Below are positions 54,223 through 63,545 of a stretch of 64,000 nt of DNA, piece by piece (position 1 is the first letter of the stretch; each line of letters starts with the position of its first letter). The position numbers and the translations under genes were made by a program. The notes beneath the pieces were generated by a model that did not search any database, was not told where the DNA came from, and saw only the letters and a program-made list of their open reading frames with translations. Source of the DNA: Bacteroidota bacterium (GTDB taxonomy: Bacteria > Bacteroidota > Bacteroidia > Flavobacteriales > Flavobacteriaceae); contig JAEWJM010000019.1 of NCBI GenBank assembly GCA_023386585.1, forward strand, positions 1 through 64,000, in the 5' to 3' direction.

Positions 54223-54786
54223 ATGGCAAGTACATCAGATATCAGAAACGGATTGTGCATCAAATACAATCACGACATCTACAAAATCATTGAATTTCTT
54301 CACGTAAAGCCCGGAAAAGGGCCGGCTTTCGTACGTACAAAATTGAAAAGCCTGACAAACGGAAAAGTACTTGACAATACGTTTTCGGCCGGACATAAGA
54401 TTGATGAAGTACGCGTTGAAACACACAAATTCCAGTTTCTTTACGCCGAAGGTGACAATTACAACTTCATGCATTCAGAAACATTTGAGCAAATTACACT
54501 AAACAAAGAAATTCTCGACGCGCCGGATTTGCTGAAAGAAGGCGATAACGTAATGGTGATCATCAACGCCGAGACAGAAGCGCCGCTATCGGTTGACATG
54601 CCTGCTTCGGTGGTTCTTGAAGTCACTTATTCCGAGCCTGGAGTTAAAGGAAATACGTCGACGAATGCTACAAAACCGGCGACAGTTGAAACCGGAGCAA
54701 CAATCAACGTTCCGCTGTTTATCAATGAAGGCGATAAGATAAAAATCGATACTGCTACTCACGCTTACATGGAGCGCGTAAAATAA
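54223..54786 (+). CDS. efp: Elongation factor P
   Basis: Relieves ribosome stalling at polyproline. 187 residues, three beta-barrel domains. The tip loop LHVKPGKGPAF carries K32, the residue modified in many bacteria; no modification genes are in the window. The 36-base gap from lpxA contains a GTTTAAAG-type stretch (ACTTTAAACTTTAAAATTC), similar to the dispersed words. Stop overlaps the next ATG (TAATG). Confidence 0.96.
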   Translation: MASTSDIRNGLCIKYNHDIYKIIEFLHVKPGKGPAFVRTKLKSLTNGKVLDNTFSAGHKIDEVRVETHKFQFLYAEGDNYNFMHSETFEQITLNKEILDAPDLLKEGDNVMVIINAETEAPLSVDMPASVVLEVTYSEPGVKGNTSTNATKPATVETGATINVPLFINEGDKIKIDTATHAYMERVK

Positions 54787-55715
54787 TGAGGTTTCCAAGA
54801 ACATATTCACTTCGGGAAATTGCCGAAATAATCGGAGCCGAATTTCGCGGTGACGCCGACTTTCCCGTCACGGGAATGAACGAGATCCACGTAGTTGAGC
54901 CGGGTGATATTGTTTTTGTGGACCATCCCAAATATTATGATAAAGCTTTGCAATCGGCGGCTACGATCGTATTGATCAATAAAGAAGTCGATTGCCCAAC
55001 TGGAAAGGCGTTGTTGATTTCGGACGATCCGTTTCGCGATTTTAACAAGCTAACGCAGCATTTTCGGCCTTTCAGGGAATCGAATGCATCAATTTCGCCA
55101 TCCGCGGTAATCGGCGAAGGAACCGTCATACAGCCGAACAGCTTTATTGGGAACCATGTATCAATTGGCAAAAACTGCCTGATCCATTCCAATGTTGCCA
55201 TTTACGATCATACGATTATCGGTGACAATGTGATCATTCATGCCGGGACTGTACTTGGGGCCGATGCCTTTTATTACAAAAAACGCGAATCGGGTTTTGA
55301 CCAGTTGGTCTCCGGTGGCCGCGTAGTTATTGAAGATAATGTCGGAATTGGCGCCTTGTGTACAATTGACAAAGGAGTTACCGGTGACACCAGAATAGGG
55401 CAGGGGACAAAAATCGATAATCAGGTCCATGTGGGCCACGATACCGTAATCGGTAAAAAATGCCTCATCGCGTCGCAAACCGGAATTGCAGGCTGTGTCA
55501 TTATTGAAGATGAAGTCACGCTTTGGGGCCAGGTAGGAACCACAAGCGGAATTACGATCGGTACCGGAGCTGTTGTACTTGGCCAGACCGGAGTGACAAA
55601 ATCGGTACCCGGCGGAAAGACTTATTTTGGGACGCCGATCGAAGAATCGCGGGAAAAGCTCAAGCAACTGGCAAACATCAAAAAAATACCGGAACTTTTA
55701 AATAAAATGAAGTAA
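54786..55715 (+). CDS. Second LpxD-like acyltransferase
   Basis: 309 residues with hexapeptide beta-helix and the LpxD-type N-terminal domain (YSLREIAEIIGAEFRG, in parts). Catalytic-type His in VHVGHDTVIGKK (about 217-228). It is a diverged paralogue of the lpxD at 50979, 32 residues shorter at the C-terminus, with few matching positions outside the helix. ATG 54786 overlaps the efp stop, and its stop overlaps the ATG of the next gene, so it is co-translated. It may acylate a different sugar or be a variant-specific LpxD. Confidence 0.85.
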   Translation: MRFPRTYSLREIAEIIGAEFRGDADFPVTGMNEIHVVEPGDIVFVDHPKYYDKALQSAATIVLINKEVDCPTGKALLISDDPFRDFNKLTQHFRPFRESNASISPSAVIGEGTVIQPNSFIGNHVSIGKNCLIHSNVAIYDHTIIGDNVIIHAGTVLGADAFYYKKRESGFDQLVSGGRVVIEDNVGIGALCTIDKGVTGDTRIGQGTKIDNQVHVGHDTVIGKKCLIASQTGIAGCVIIEDEVTLWGQVGTTSGITIGTGAVVLGQTGVTKSVPGGKTYFGTPIEESREKLKQLANIKKIPELLNKMK

Positions 55716-56077
55716 TGACCGCCAAGAAAATTGTAAGCAATTTTTACAAATCGGATGCGCTGACTAACAGCGAGATCATGGATAGTTATATCCATCCGGA
55801 AATTCTCCTCGATTGGAATTCAAGCAAAGGCTTTCTCCAACTGAAAAGAGATGAGATCCTAGCGCTTTCCGCCGAACTCGGCCGGGCGTATGTCCGTTCA
55901 AAGGTCAGGATTTCACACCTGTTTTCAGAAGGCGACCTGGTTTCGGTACGTTATTCCCACTTTGTCAAGACCATAGAAAATCCGCGCGAAGAAATGCTTT
56001 TGGCGCACTTTATCGTGATTTGGGAACTTCGAGATGGAAAGCTTTTCCGCGGCTATCAGATGAGCCAGCTATCGTAG
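55715..56077 (+). CDS. NTF2-like (SnoaL-type) family protein
   Basis: 120 residues, single small alpha+beta fold: helices at about 5-40 and 45-60, then sheets with KVRISHLFSEGDLVSVRYSH (in parts) and ending LWELRDGKLFRGYQMSQLS-type. Typical of polyketide-cyclase-like or ketosteroid-isomerase-like proteins; substrate unknown. It overlaps the preceding gene by one base, closing the lpx/efp operon. Confidence 0.75.
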   Translation: MTAKKIVSNFYKSDALTNSEIMDSYIHPEILLDWNSSKGFLQLKRDEILALSAELGRAYVRSKVRISHLFSEGDLVSVRYSHFVKTIENPREEMLLAHFIVIWELRDGKLFRGYQMSQLS

Positions 56078-56099
56078 CCTTTATTCCCGATATTAAACT

Positions 56100-56107
56100 T
56101 ACTTTTG
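56100..56107 (+). promoter_or_regulatory. -7 box of sucD
   Basis: TACTTTTG ends 25 bases before the sucD ATG. No clear TTG at the right spacing. Confidence 0.5.
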
Positions 56108-56132
56108 CAAATACAAACCAAATAAAATTCAT

Positions 56133-57005
56133 ATGAGCGTTTTAGTTAATAAAGATTCAAGGATAATTGTTCAAGGTTTTACAGGAAGTGAAGGCACTTT
56201 TCACGCTTCACAAATGATTGAGTACGGTACGAACGTCGTTGGTGGCGTAACTCCGGGAAAAGGCGGAACCGAACACCTGAATCGTCCTGTTTTCAATACG
56301 GTTAAGGAAGCGGTTGAAAAAGCCGGAGCAGATACAACAATCATTTTCGTTCCGCCTGCATTCGCTGCCGATGCAATTATGGAAGCAGCAGATGCAGGAA
56401 TTAAAGTCATCATTACAATCACTGAAGGAATTCCGGTTGCCGATATGATTAAGGCGTACCAATATATCAAAGGAAAAAATTGCCGTTTGATTGGCCCGAA
56501 CTGTCCGGGTGTCATTACGCCGGAAGAAGCTAAAGTCGGCATCATGCCTGGATTTGTTTTCAAAAAAGGTACTGTCGGAATTGTGTCAAAATCGGGAACG
56601 TTGACCTACGAAGCTGCCGATCAGGTCGTAAAACAGGGATTGGGAATCACAACTGCCATCGGAATTGGCGGCGATCCGATCATCGGAACTACAACTAAAG
56701 AAGCGGTTGAGCTTTTGATGAACGACCCGGAAACAAAATGCATCGTGATGATCGGTGAAATTGGTGGCCAACTCGAAGCTGATGCTGCGAAATGGATCAA
56801 AGCCGATGGAAACCGCAAACCGGTCGTTGGATTTATTGCAGGCGAAACCGCGCCAAAAGGCCGCACGATGGGTCACGCAGGAGCGATTGTAGGCGGCGCC
56901 GACGATACTGCCGAAGCCAAAAAACGAATCATGCGCGAATGCGGAATTTACGTGGTAGATTCGCCGGCAGAAATCGGAATGAAAGTAAAAGAGGTTTTGC
57001 GCTAA
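56133..57005 (+). CDS. sucD: Succinate--CoA ligase subunit alpha
   Basis: Forms the CoA-binding half of succinyl-CoA synthetase (TCA). 290 residues, normal. GFTGSEGTFHASQM (about 12-25), PNCPGVITP (about 122-130) and the phospho-His loop GHAGAIVGG (about 246-254) are intact. sucC is not in the window. Single-gene unit ending at a strong terminator. Confidence 0.97.
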   Translation: MSVLVNKDSRIIVQGFTGSEGTFHASQMIEYGTNVVGGVTPGKGGTEHLNRPVFNTVKEAVEKAGADTTIIFVPPAFAADAIMEAADAGIKVIITITEGIPVADMIKAYQYIKGKNCRLIGPNCPGVITPEEAKVGIMPGFVFKKGTVGIVSKSGTLTYEAADQVVKQGLGITTAIGIGGDPIIGTTTKEAVELLMNDPETKCIVMIGEIGGQLEADAAKWIKADGNRKPVVGFIAGETAPKGRTMGHAGAIVGGADDTAEAKKRIMRECGIYVVDSPAEIGMKVKEVLR

Positions 57006-57026
57006 ACTTCAACTAAATCATATAAA

Positions 57027-57056
57027 AGAAGCCTCGCAATCGTGAGGCTTTTTTGT
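57027..57056. terminator. Bidirectional terminator
   Basis: AGAAGCCTCGC / GTGAGGCTTTTTT with T run; between convergent sucD and the membrane-protein gene. Confidence 0.85.
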
Positions 57057-57092
57057 TGGACAAAATACCTCTAAAATTCTTGCCGGAATTTT

Positions 57093-57809
57093 TCAGTTGT
57101 TATAATACGGGCTGTCCCAACTTCCGGTACTCAGTTTTCGGCCGCCCATGAAAAAACCGTACATGGCCACCGCCAAAACAGACTTAAAAGCGAAAAGGAA
57201 AATGATCACCGACGCCATCGGTACCGACTTGCTAAGTTTCGTTTCAGGTATCATTAAAGTGATGATCAAACTTAACACAACGCAGGCAATTGTAAAATTC
57301 AGCAGATTTTTTATCGGAAGCACGAGCCAGCGCCGGTTCGCATCGAGATCGTTGCCCCATTTGTGGACGAGATAAAAATATTCGTTTCCGATTGGTACAA
57401 AAAGTAGCGGATCGTCGTAATTCATCAGCTTGAATGACTTGGCAGGCGCTGCAATCTTGAACCCGCTGAGTTGCGTATTGTGGTCTTTTTCGAGTCGGTG
57501 GATTTTTGTAATCGCTTCTTCGGGAATTCCGGCGCGGAATTGTGACGCATCAAGAAAACGCAGCCTGTAATCGACACAGATTTTGCGGATATGCGACAGA
57601 TGGAATATCTTATCTTTTTCCAGCAAATCAAGGCGAAGCAAATTGTTTTCGGCGCGTCCGGATTCAATTAGTTTGTTACGGATCGCCCGACGTTCAGCTT
57701 CATTCTCAGCCAATAACTTATATACGCCGGCCAGTAAGCGATCGTGGCTTTTATCGCGCCGCCTGGATTTGACCAGTACATCCTCAAGATTGATTTTCCT
57801 GCGCAACAT
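57093..57809 (-). CDS. Membrane protein of unknown function
   Basis: 238 residues with a charged, helical N-terminal half (about 1-95, rich in K/R/E/L), a middle block containing SFKLMNYDDPLLFVPIGNEYFYLVHKWGND (in parts), and two C-terminal transmembrane helices (about 170-188 and 205-224). No known domain recognised. ATG start. Divergent from fabG with a 172-base spacer. Confidence 0.65.
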   Translation of the reverse strand: MLRRKINLEDVLVKSRRRDKSHDRLLAGVYKLLAENEAERRAIRNKLIESGRAENNLLRLDLLEKDKIFHLSHIRKICVDYRLRFLDASQFRAGIPEEAITKIHRLEKDHNTQLSGFKIAAPAKSFKLMNYDDPLLFVPIGNEYFYLVHKWGNDLDANRRWLVLPIKNLLNFTIACVVLSLIITLMIPETKLSKSVPMASVIIFLFAFKSVLAVAMYGFFMGGRKLSTGSWDSPYYNN

Positions 57810-57940
57810 CCTTTTTAATTCAGTTGATTTAAAGATAGTGACGAAATGTGAAAATTAAAATGAAACTACTGTTAAAAATATTGTCGTCTTCAACCGCGCG
57901 AAAATGGCGGCATCCGACAGTAATTGGCTATTATTATTGT

Positions 57941-57948
57941 TATATTTG
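57941..57948 (+). promoter_or_regulatory. -7 box of fabG
   Basis: TATATTTG, 33 bases before ATG 57982; nearest TTG is 14 bases upstream. Supports the short fabG start. Confidence 0.5.
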
Positions 57949-57981
57949 ACACTTCAAAAACCTGTAGAACCAGACAATCAC

Positions 57982-58728
57982 ATGAAATTACTCGAAGGAA
58001 AAACCGCAATCATCACCGGTGCGAGCCGCGGGATAGGAAAGGGCATTGCCGAAGTTTTTGCAAAGCATGGCGCAAACGTCGCATTCACTTACAGTTCATC
58101 AGCCGAATCTGCGATGGCACTCGAAAACTGTCTGAACGGATTGGGCATAAAAGCCAAAGGATATCAATCGGATGCCGCCGATTTCAATCAGGCGCAGACA
58201 TTTGTTGATGCAGTTTTGGCCGACTTTGGAAGCGTCGATATTCTGATTAACAACGCCGGAATCACCAAAGACAACCTGTTGATGCGGATGTCGGAAGAAG
58301 ATTTCGATAAAGTAATCGACGTAAACCTGAAATCGGTTTTCAACATGACCAAAGCAATCCAGAAATCGTTTTTGAAACAACGTTCCGGATCGATAATAAA
58401 TATGAGCTCGGTTGTGGGCGTAAAAGGAAATGCCGGTCAGGCGAATTATGCCGCTTCGAAAGCCGGTGTTATCGGATTCACAAAATCGATCGCGCTTGAG
58501 CTCGGATCGCGAAATATCCGTTGCAATGCGATCGCTCCCGGATTTATCGAAACCGAAATGACTGCCAAGCTTAACGAAGAAGTTGTTCAGGGCTGGCGGG
58601 ACAGCATTCCGCTAAAGCGCGGTGGTACTACCGAAGATGTCGCCAATGCATGCCTTTTCCTGGCGTCCGACCTGAGCGCTTATGTAACCGGACAGGTAAT
58701 GAACGTCGATGGCGGAATGCTGACTTAG
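57982..58728 (+). CDS. fabG: 3-oxoacyl-[acyl-carrier-protein] reductase
   Basis: NADPH-dependent fatty-acid synthesis enzyme; 248 residues from ATG 57982. The longer frame from 57904 includes the promoter. Motifs: GASRGIGKG (about 13-21), NNAGIT (about 89-94), active-site Ser in NMSSVVG (about 139-145) and YAASKAG (Tyr at about 155, Lys at about 159), and GFIETEMT (about 184-191). Not adjacent to other fab genes except the fused FabZ five kilobases away. Confidence 0.95.
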   Translation: MKLLEGKTAIITGASRGIGKGIAEVFAKHGANVAFTYSSSAESAMALENCLNGLGIKAKGYQSDAADFNQAQTFVDAVLADFGSVDILINNAGITKDNLLMRMSEEDFDKVIDVNLKSVFNMTKAIQKSFLKQRSGSIINMSSVVGVKGNAGQANYAASKAGVIGFTKSIALELGSRNIRCNAIAPGFIETEMTAKLNEEVVQGWRDSIPLKRGGTTEDVANACLFLASDLSAYVTGQVMNVDGGMLT

Positions 58729-58754
58729 TCATATTCAAAGCTATCGGATCTTAA

Positions 58755-60779
58755 ATGACAACCTCCACAATCGTACTTCTGTTTCTGTCAATTGTCATTG
58801 CCGGCGGTGTGTCTTTTTATCAATATCTCTACAAACAACCGCGGTCAGCCACTACAAAGTTGCTGGCCGTTTTGCGATTTCTGTCGATCCTCGGATTGCT
58901 GCTCCTGCTTATTAATCCGGTCGTTTCGACAAATCGCTACGAAACCGAAAAGGCACCTTTGGCCATTGTAATCGACAATTCGCAATCGATCAAAGAGCTG
59001 AAAGCCGGCAAGCAGGCAACCGAAGTTTTCAATCGCATTACATCAAATAGTTCGATTAAGGAAAAATTCGATGTGCAACCGTATGTGTTCGACAGCGAAT
59101 TTCGGACTGGCGGCGCCTCGGGCTTTGACGGAACCCAAACCAATGTCGAAGAGGTTGCAAAAAATCTGCGAAGCATCAATAAAAACAAGGCTTTTGCCAC
59201 GGTCTTGATTACCGATGGAAATCAGACTACAGGAAACGAATTTACGTACGCCTTTGATGCCTCGAACAAAGTCTATCCGGTTGCGGTCGGCGATACGACT
59301 ACGTTTCTAGACCTTAAGATCAGCCAGATCAATGCAAACCGGTACGCTTTCAAGAACAACAAATTTCCTGTGGAAATTTTTCTTCAATATGCCGGAAACA
59401 AACCCGTTAGCGCCAGTTTTTCAATCCGCCACGGCAATTCGGTGCTTTCGAGTCAGCCAGTTAATTTTTCGCCTCAAAAAAGATCTGCGGTCGTAAATTT
59501 ATTGCTGCCTGCCAACGCGACTGGACTCCAATTGTTGAAAGCAGTAGTGACTTCGTCCGAAAAGGAAAAGAACACTTATAACAATTCGCAAAACTTTGCA
59601 GTTGAAGTGATCGACCAGAAAACGGAGGTCGCGATTGTGAGCGCAATCAATCATCCGGATTTGGGCGCATTGCGGAGAAGCATCGAAAACAATGCACAGC
59701 GTAAAGTCACAATCATTCCGCCAGGCGCATTAAAGCAAGCCGGCGATTACAATGTGACCATCCTGTACCAACCCAATGCGTCGTTCAAGAATGTCTTTGA
59801 ATCGGTCAACGCGACGAAATCAAATTATCTGGTCATTACCGGTATGGCTACCGATTTTAACTTTCTCAACCAACAACAGGCCGATCTTAGTTTCAAGATG
59901 AGCGGCCAGAGTGAGGATTATCTCGCCGACTTCAATCCGCAGTTTAACCTGTTTGCCCTTGATAACATCGGTTTTGAAAATTTCCCGCCGCTGCAGCAAC
60001 CTTTTGGTAACGTTAAAATCGGCGAAAGCGCCAACGTACTTCTTTCGGCGCGGATCAGAAACATTCCGGCAAATGCTCCGTTAATGGCTTTCTGGGAAAA
60101 TGGCGGCCGGAGAAGTGCTTTTCTCCTGGGCGAAAATATTTGGAAATGGCGGATGCAAAGCCACATCGATGAGGGAAATTTTGAAAAATTCGATATCTTT
60201 ATAGATAAGACAATCCAATTCCTCGCATCGGACAGCAAGCGAAAATCATTGGTTGTCAATCATGAAAATTTTTATAATTCGGGCGATCCGATAGAAATTA
60301 CAGCGCAGTTCTTTAATAAAAATTATGAGTTTGACGAAAAGGCGCGGCTGTCGATTACGGTGACCGATCGCGAAACCAAGCGCCAGAAAAAATTCGATAT
60401 GCTTCGCGGAAGTAATTCGTATAAGGTGAACCTTGACGGAATGACGGCGGGAAAGTATGATTTTTCGGTGCGTGAACTCAACTCAAACAGCGTTTACAAC
60501 AGCTTTTTTGAGGTATTGGATTTCAATATCGAAAAGCAATTCGTCAATCCCGATCTACCGAAGCTCAACCAATTGGCCGCAGCGACCGGAGGCAAAACCT
60601 ATCTTCCGCAGCAAACGGACGAACTGATCAAGAAGTTGCTGGATGACGAGAATTATAAGGCCGTACGAAAAACAATTACACGTAAAACGCCGTTGATAGA
60701 TTGGATATGGCTGCTGGTAATTGTTTCTTTTACGCTCGCGGCCGAATGGCTGATTCGCAAGTACAACGGAATGCTATAA
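58755..60779 (+). CDS. VWA-like membrane protein
   Basis: 674 residues. Two N-terminal hydrophobic helices (about 4-22 and 36-54), a large periplasmic region and a C-terminal helix (about 648-668). A VWA-like segment has DNSQS (DxSxS metal site, about 77-81) with ITDGNQTTG (about 152-160). The middle contains beta domains and a glutamine-amidotransferase-like segment is possible but not proven. Resembles BatA-like or DUF-type aerotolerance proteins of Bacteroidota. First gene of a tight four-gene cluster (gaps 9 and 12 bases, then a one-base overlap). Confidence 0.8.
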   Translation: MTTSTIVLLFLSIVIAGGVSFYQYLYKQPRSATTKLLAVLRFLSILGLLLLLINPVVSTNRYETEKAPLAIVIDNSQSIKELKAGKQATEVFNRITSNSSIKEKFDVQPYVFDSEFRTGGASGFDGTQTNVEEVAKNLRSINKNKAFATVLITDGNQTTGNEFTYAFDASNKVYPVAVGDTTTFLDLKISQINANRYAFKNNKFPVEIFLQYAGNKPVSASFSIRHGNSVLSSQPVNFSPQKRSAVVNLLLPANATGLQLLKAVVTSSEKEKNTYNNSQNFAVEVIDQKTEVAIVSAINHPDLGALRRSIENNAQRKVTIIPPGALKQAGDYNVTILYQPNASFKNVFESVNATKSNYLVITGMATDFNFLNQQQADLSFKMSGQSEDYLADFNPQFNLFALDNIGFENFPPLQQPFGNVKIGESANVLLSARIRNIPANAPLMAFWENGGRRSAFLLGENIWKWRMQSHIDEGNFEKFDIFIDKTIQFLASDSKRKSLVVNHENFYNSGDPIEITAQFFNKNYEFDEKARLSITVTDRETKRQKKFDMLRGSNSYKVNLDGMTAGKYDFSVRELNSNSVYNSFFEVLDFNIEKQFVNPDLPKLNQLAAATGGKTYLPQQTDELIKKLLDDENYKAVRKTITRKTPLIDWIWLLVIVSFTLAAEWLIRKYNGML

Positions 60780-60788
60780 CTATTGACT

Positions 60789-61574
60789 ATGAAATATTTT
60801 TTGCCCCTTTTACTACTGACTTTTTCCACAGCAACCTTCGGCCAGAAACAAACTGCTGCGAAAGGTGCGACTTTTCAGGTTTCGGATCCGGCTGATGTTC
60901 GTGAGCCTTTTTTTAGGATTACCGGTACCGAGAGGTTTTGGACTGTCGAAATGACTGCTTCCGAAATTAAATTCATTTCACTGAATGAAGGCGAAACTTT
61001 TTCGGCGCCCTACGTAAAACCTGTTGATGCGCCAGATGGAAAAAGCCGGACATACAAGTCGTTTACAGGAAAAAAGAAAGATACATCCATTGAAATCACT
61101 GCCTATCAACAGAGTTGCAACGACGGTATGGGCGACAATCCGTACACACACGTCGTGCGGATTACCATCATTAAGCCTAAAGAAGCGGAGCCGATGATTT
61201 TAAAAGGTTGTGCGAATTACGTTGCCGATGTTAGGCTGAACAAAGTCTGGGTACTTCAGCAGCTAAATGGGGCGCCGGTTTCACCGCAGGATTTCGGAAA
61301 CGAATTACCATACATCGACCTTCATCTTGCCGCGCCGGATGCTTTCACCGGCTTTGCAGGCTGCAACCTGATAAAAGGTAAATTCCTTGCGACAGATGCC
61401 GATCAACTTAAATTTGGCGATTTGGCTGAAGGCAGGATGACTTGTGTGTCGGGAAACAAGGAGCCGCAGTTTCTTGATGCGCTGCGCCAGACATCGCGGT
61501 ACGAAATCAGGAACGGAAAGCTGCTGCTGTTTGCGAACGCGCGGTTGGTTGCAGTACTTAAAAAAGGAACATAA
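60789..61574 (+). CDS. META (HslJ-like) domain protein
   Basis: 261 residues from ATG 60789 (TTG 60783 possible). Signal peptide 1-17 ending TFG. Residues about 20-145 form a periplasmic beta domain with a conserved GxxxxNPYTH segment. The META domain (about 155-255) has GFAGCNLIKGKF (about 193-204) and RMTCVSGNKEPQFLDAL (in parts), as in HslJ, a heat-shock-linked factor. Two proximal Cys may form a disulfide. Function in envelope stress is inferred from the family. Confidence 0.85.
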   Translation: MKYFLPLLLLTFSTATFGQKQTAAKGATFQVSDPADVREPFFRITGTERFWTVEMTASEIKFISLNEGETFSAPYVKPVDAPDGKSRTYKSFTGKKKDTSIEITAYQQSCNDGMGDNPYTHVVRITIIKPKEAEPMILKGCANYVADVRLNKVWVLQQLNGAPVSPQDFGNELPYIDLHLAAPDAFTGFAGCNLIKGKFLATDADQLKFGDLAEGRMTCVSGNKEPQFLDALRQTSRYEIRNGKLLLFANARLVAVLKKGT

Positions 61575-61586
61575 ACTTTAAAGGCA

Positions 61587-63545
61587 ATGAAAATAAATAG
61601 TAACGGCTTTGGCAGGTTTGCAGTAGTATTCAGCATCATAAAAAGCTTCCTGCTGATTTCGACGGTGCTTCGCATTGTGCTTTTGATATGGCAGTTTAAT
61701 GACGTCTCTTTATCGCTGCCTGATTTGCTACGCACCTTGTTGACCGGGTTCGTGTTCGATATAGGCACAGCTGCGTTCATCACTTTTCTTCCGGTGTTGT
61801 ACTTCACGGTGCTTCCAAACAAACTGATCGGGACGGTATTTGACAAGGTAGTTATCTGGTTTTTTACCTCGCTGGCTTTGTTTATCCTAATGTTTACGTT
61901 CCTGGCGGAAATCACTTTTTGGGATGAGTTTCATACGCGCTTCAATTTTATCGCAGTCGATTACCTGATTTACACGCACGAGGTTGTCGATAATATCCGC
62001 CAATCGTATCCGTTGCCGGTGTTGATTGGAACTGTTTTGCTTTGTACGTTTTTGGTTGTTTTTATCTCAGTGCGCCGCGGCAATTTCAAGCGCGCGTTTT
62101 CAACCAAAGCCGACTTTACGACCCGAATGCTCATTTTTATACCGTCAGTTTTAGTTGTTGCTTATTTTGGATTCTTTGTCAGCAACAATGACGCGGAATG
62201 GTCTTCCAACCGATACAATTCGGAAATTTCAAAATCGGGGATTTATTCCTTTTTTGCTGCTTTTCGGAACAACCGGATGGATTACAGCGAGTTTTATACG
62301 ACGATTATTAATGAAAAAGCATTTTCGATCGTACGAGGTAAGTTGGCCCAACAAAATAGTCGCTTTGCAGCTGATGGTTTGTCGATACACCGTACGATTG
62401 TTTCTCCGGCGGCATCAGAAGCGCATCCCAATGTTGTTTTTATCCTGGTGGAAAGCCTCAGTGGAAGCTTTCTGAAGGAATTTGGCAATAAAGACAATAT
62501 CACGCCGTTCATGGACAGCCTTGCGCAGAAGAGCGTTTTCTTTGAAAACCTGTACGCAACCGGAACGCGTACGGTCCGCGGTATGGAAGCGGTCACTTTA
62601 TCCATTCCGCCAACGCCGGGGCAAAGCATTGTAAAGCGCCCGAATAATGAAAACCTCTATACGGTTGCGAGCGTTTTCAATAAGCGCAATTACGAGTGTA
62701 ATTTCTTTTACGGCGGTGACGGTTATTTTGACAATATGAACGATTATTTCGGCGGAAACGGATTCAATATTTACGATCGTGGCCGCGGAAGTGTGCTGAG
62801 CGACAATATCAAAACGACTCGCAATAATATCGACGATTCAGAGGTGACTTTCGAAAATGCGTGGGGTGTTTGTGACGAAGACATCTACCGGAAAATGATG
62901 AAGGTTGCAGACGACCGATTTGCGAAGAACCAGCCGTTCTTCAATTTTATCATGACCGTTTCGAATCACCGCCCCTATACTTATCCGGCAGGAAAGATCG
63001 ACCTGCCTTCAGGAAAAAGTCGGAATGGCGCCGTGAAATATACCGATTTTGCACTTCGTGATTTCTTCCGGAAAGCCAAACGTCGGCCCTGGTTTAAAAA
63101 TACAGTGTTTGTTATCATCGCCGATCATTGTGCAAGCAGTGCGGGAAAAGACGAAATTGACATTAAAAATTATCACATTCCCGCCTTCATTATAAATCTG
63201 CCTGACGCGCAACCAATGAAAATCGTAAAGCAGTGCTCACAGATTGATCTTTTCCCAACGTTGTTTTCTTTGCTACATTGGTCCTACGATTCCAATTTTT
63301 TTGGTAAGGACGTTTTAAGTGATACTTTCGAAGAGCGCGCGCTTTCGGGAACTTACAGGAAGCTGGCCTTGATAAAAGGTGAAAAGGTCGTAATTTTGTC
63401 CGACCAGAAAAAGCAGGCGTTCTACCGCTATAGTGCCAAGGACGACGACCTTAAGCCGATTGCCGCTGACCAGAATTTTCTCGAGGAAGCCATCGCGTGG
63501 TATCAGACTGCCGATTATCTGTTTACAAATAAATTGCTTAAATAA
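61587..63545 (+). CDS. LTA-synthase-family sulfatase-fold protein
   Basis: 652 residues; five N-terminal transmembrane spans (about 10-200) then an extracytoplasmic sulfatase-like domain (about 255-560). The catalytic Thr lies in ATGTRTVRGME (about 316-326), as in LtaS/OpgB, with VFVLVESLSGS-like metal-ligand start (about 281) and a DHCAS motif (about 513). In Gram-negatives such proteins make phosphoglycerol-modified glycans or EptA-like lipid modifications; the product here is unknown. Overlaps the next gene by one base. Confidence 0.85.
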   Translation: MKINSNGFGRFAVVFSIIKSFLLISTVLRIVLLIWQFNDVSLSLPDLLRTLLTGFVFDIGTAAFITFLPVLYFTVLPNKLIGTVFDKVVIWFFTSLALFILMFTFLAEITFWDEFHTRFNFIAVDYLIYTHEVVDNIRQSYPLPVLIGTVLLCTFLVVFISVRRGNFKRAFSTKADFTTRMLIFIPSVLVVAYFGFFVSNNDAEWSSNRYNSEISKSGIYSFFAAFRNNRMDYSEFYTTIINEKAFSIVRGKLAQQNSRFAADGLSIHRTIVSPAASEAHPNVVFILVESLSGSFLKEFGNKDNITPFMDSLAQKSVFFENLYATGTRTVRGMEAVTLSIPPTPGQSIVKRPNNENLYTVASVFNKRNYECNFFYGGDGYFDNMNDYFGGNGFNIYDRGRGSVLSDNIKTTRNNIDDSEVTFENAWGVCDEDIYRKMMKVADDRFAKNQPFFNFIMTVSNHRPYTYPAGKIDLPSGKSRNGAVKYTDFALRDFFRKAKRRPWFKNTVFVIIADHCASSAGKDEIDIKNYHIPAFIINLPDAQPMKIVKQCSQIDLFPTLFSLLHWSYDSNFFGKDVLSDTFEERALSGTYRKLALIKGEKVVILSDQKKQAFYRYSAKDDDLKPIAADQNFLEEAIAWYQTADYLFTNKLLK

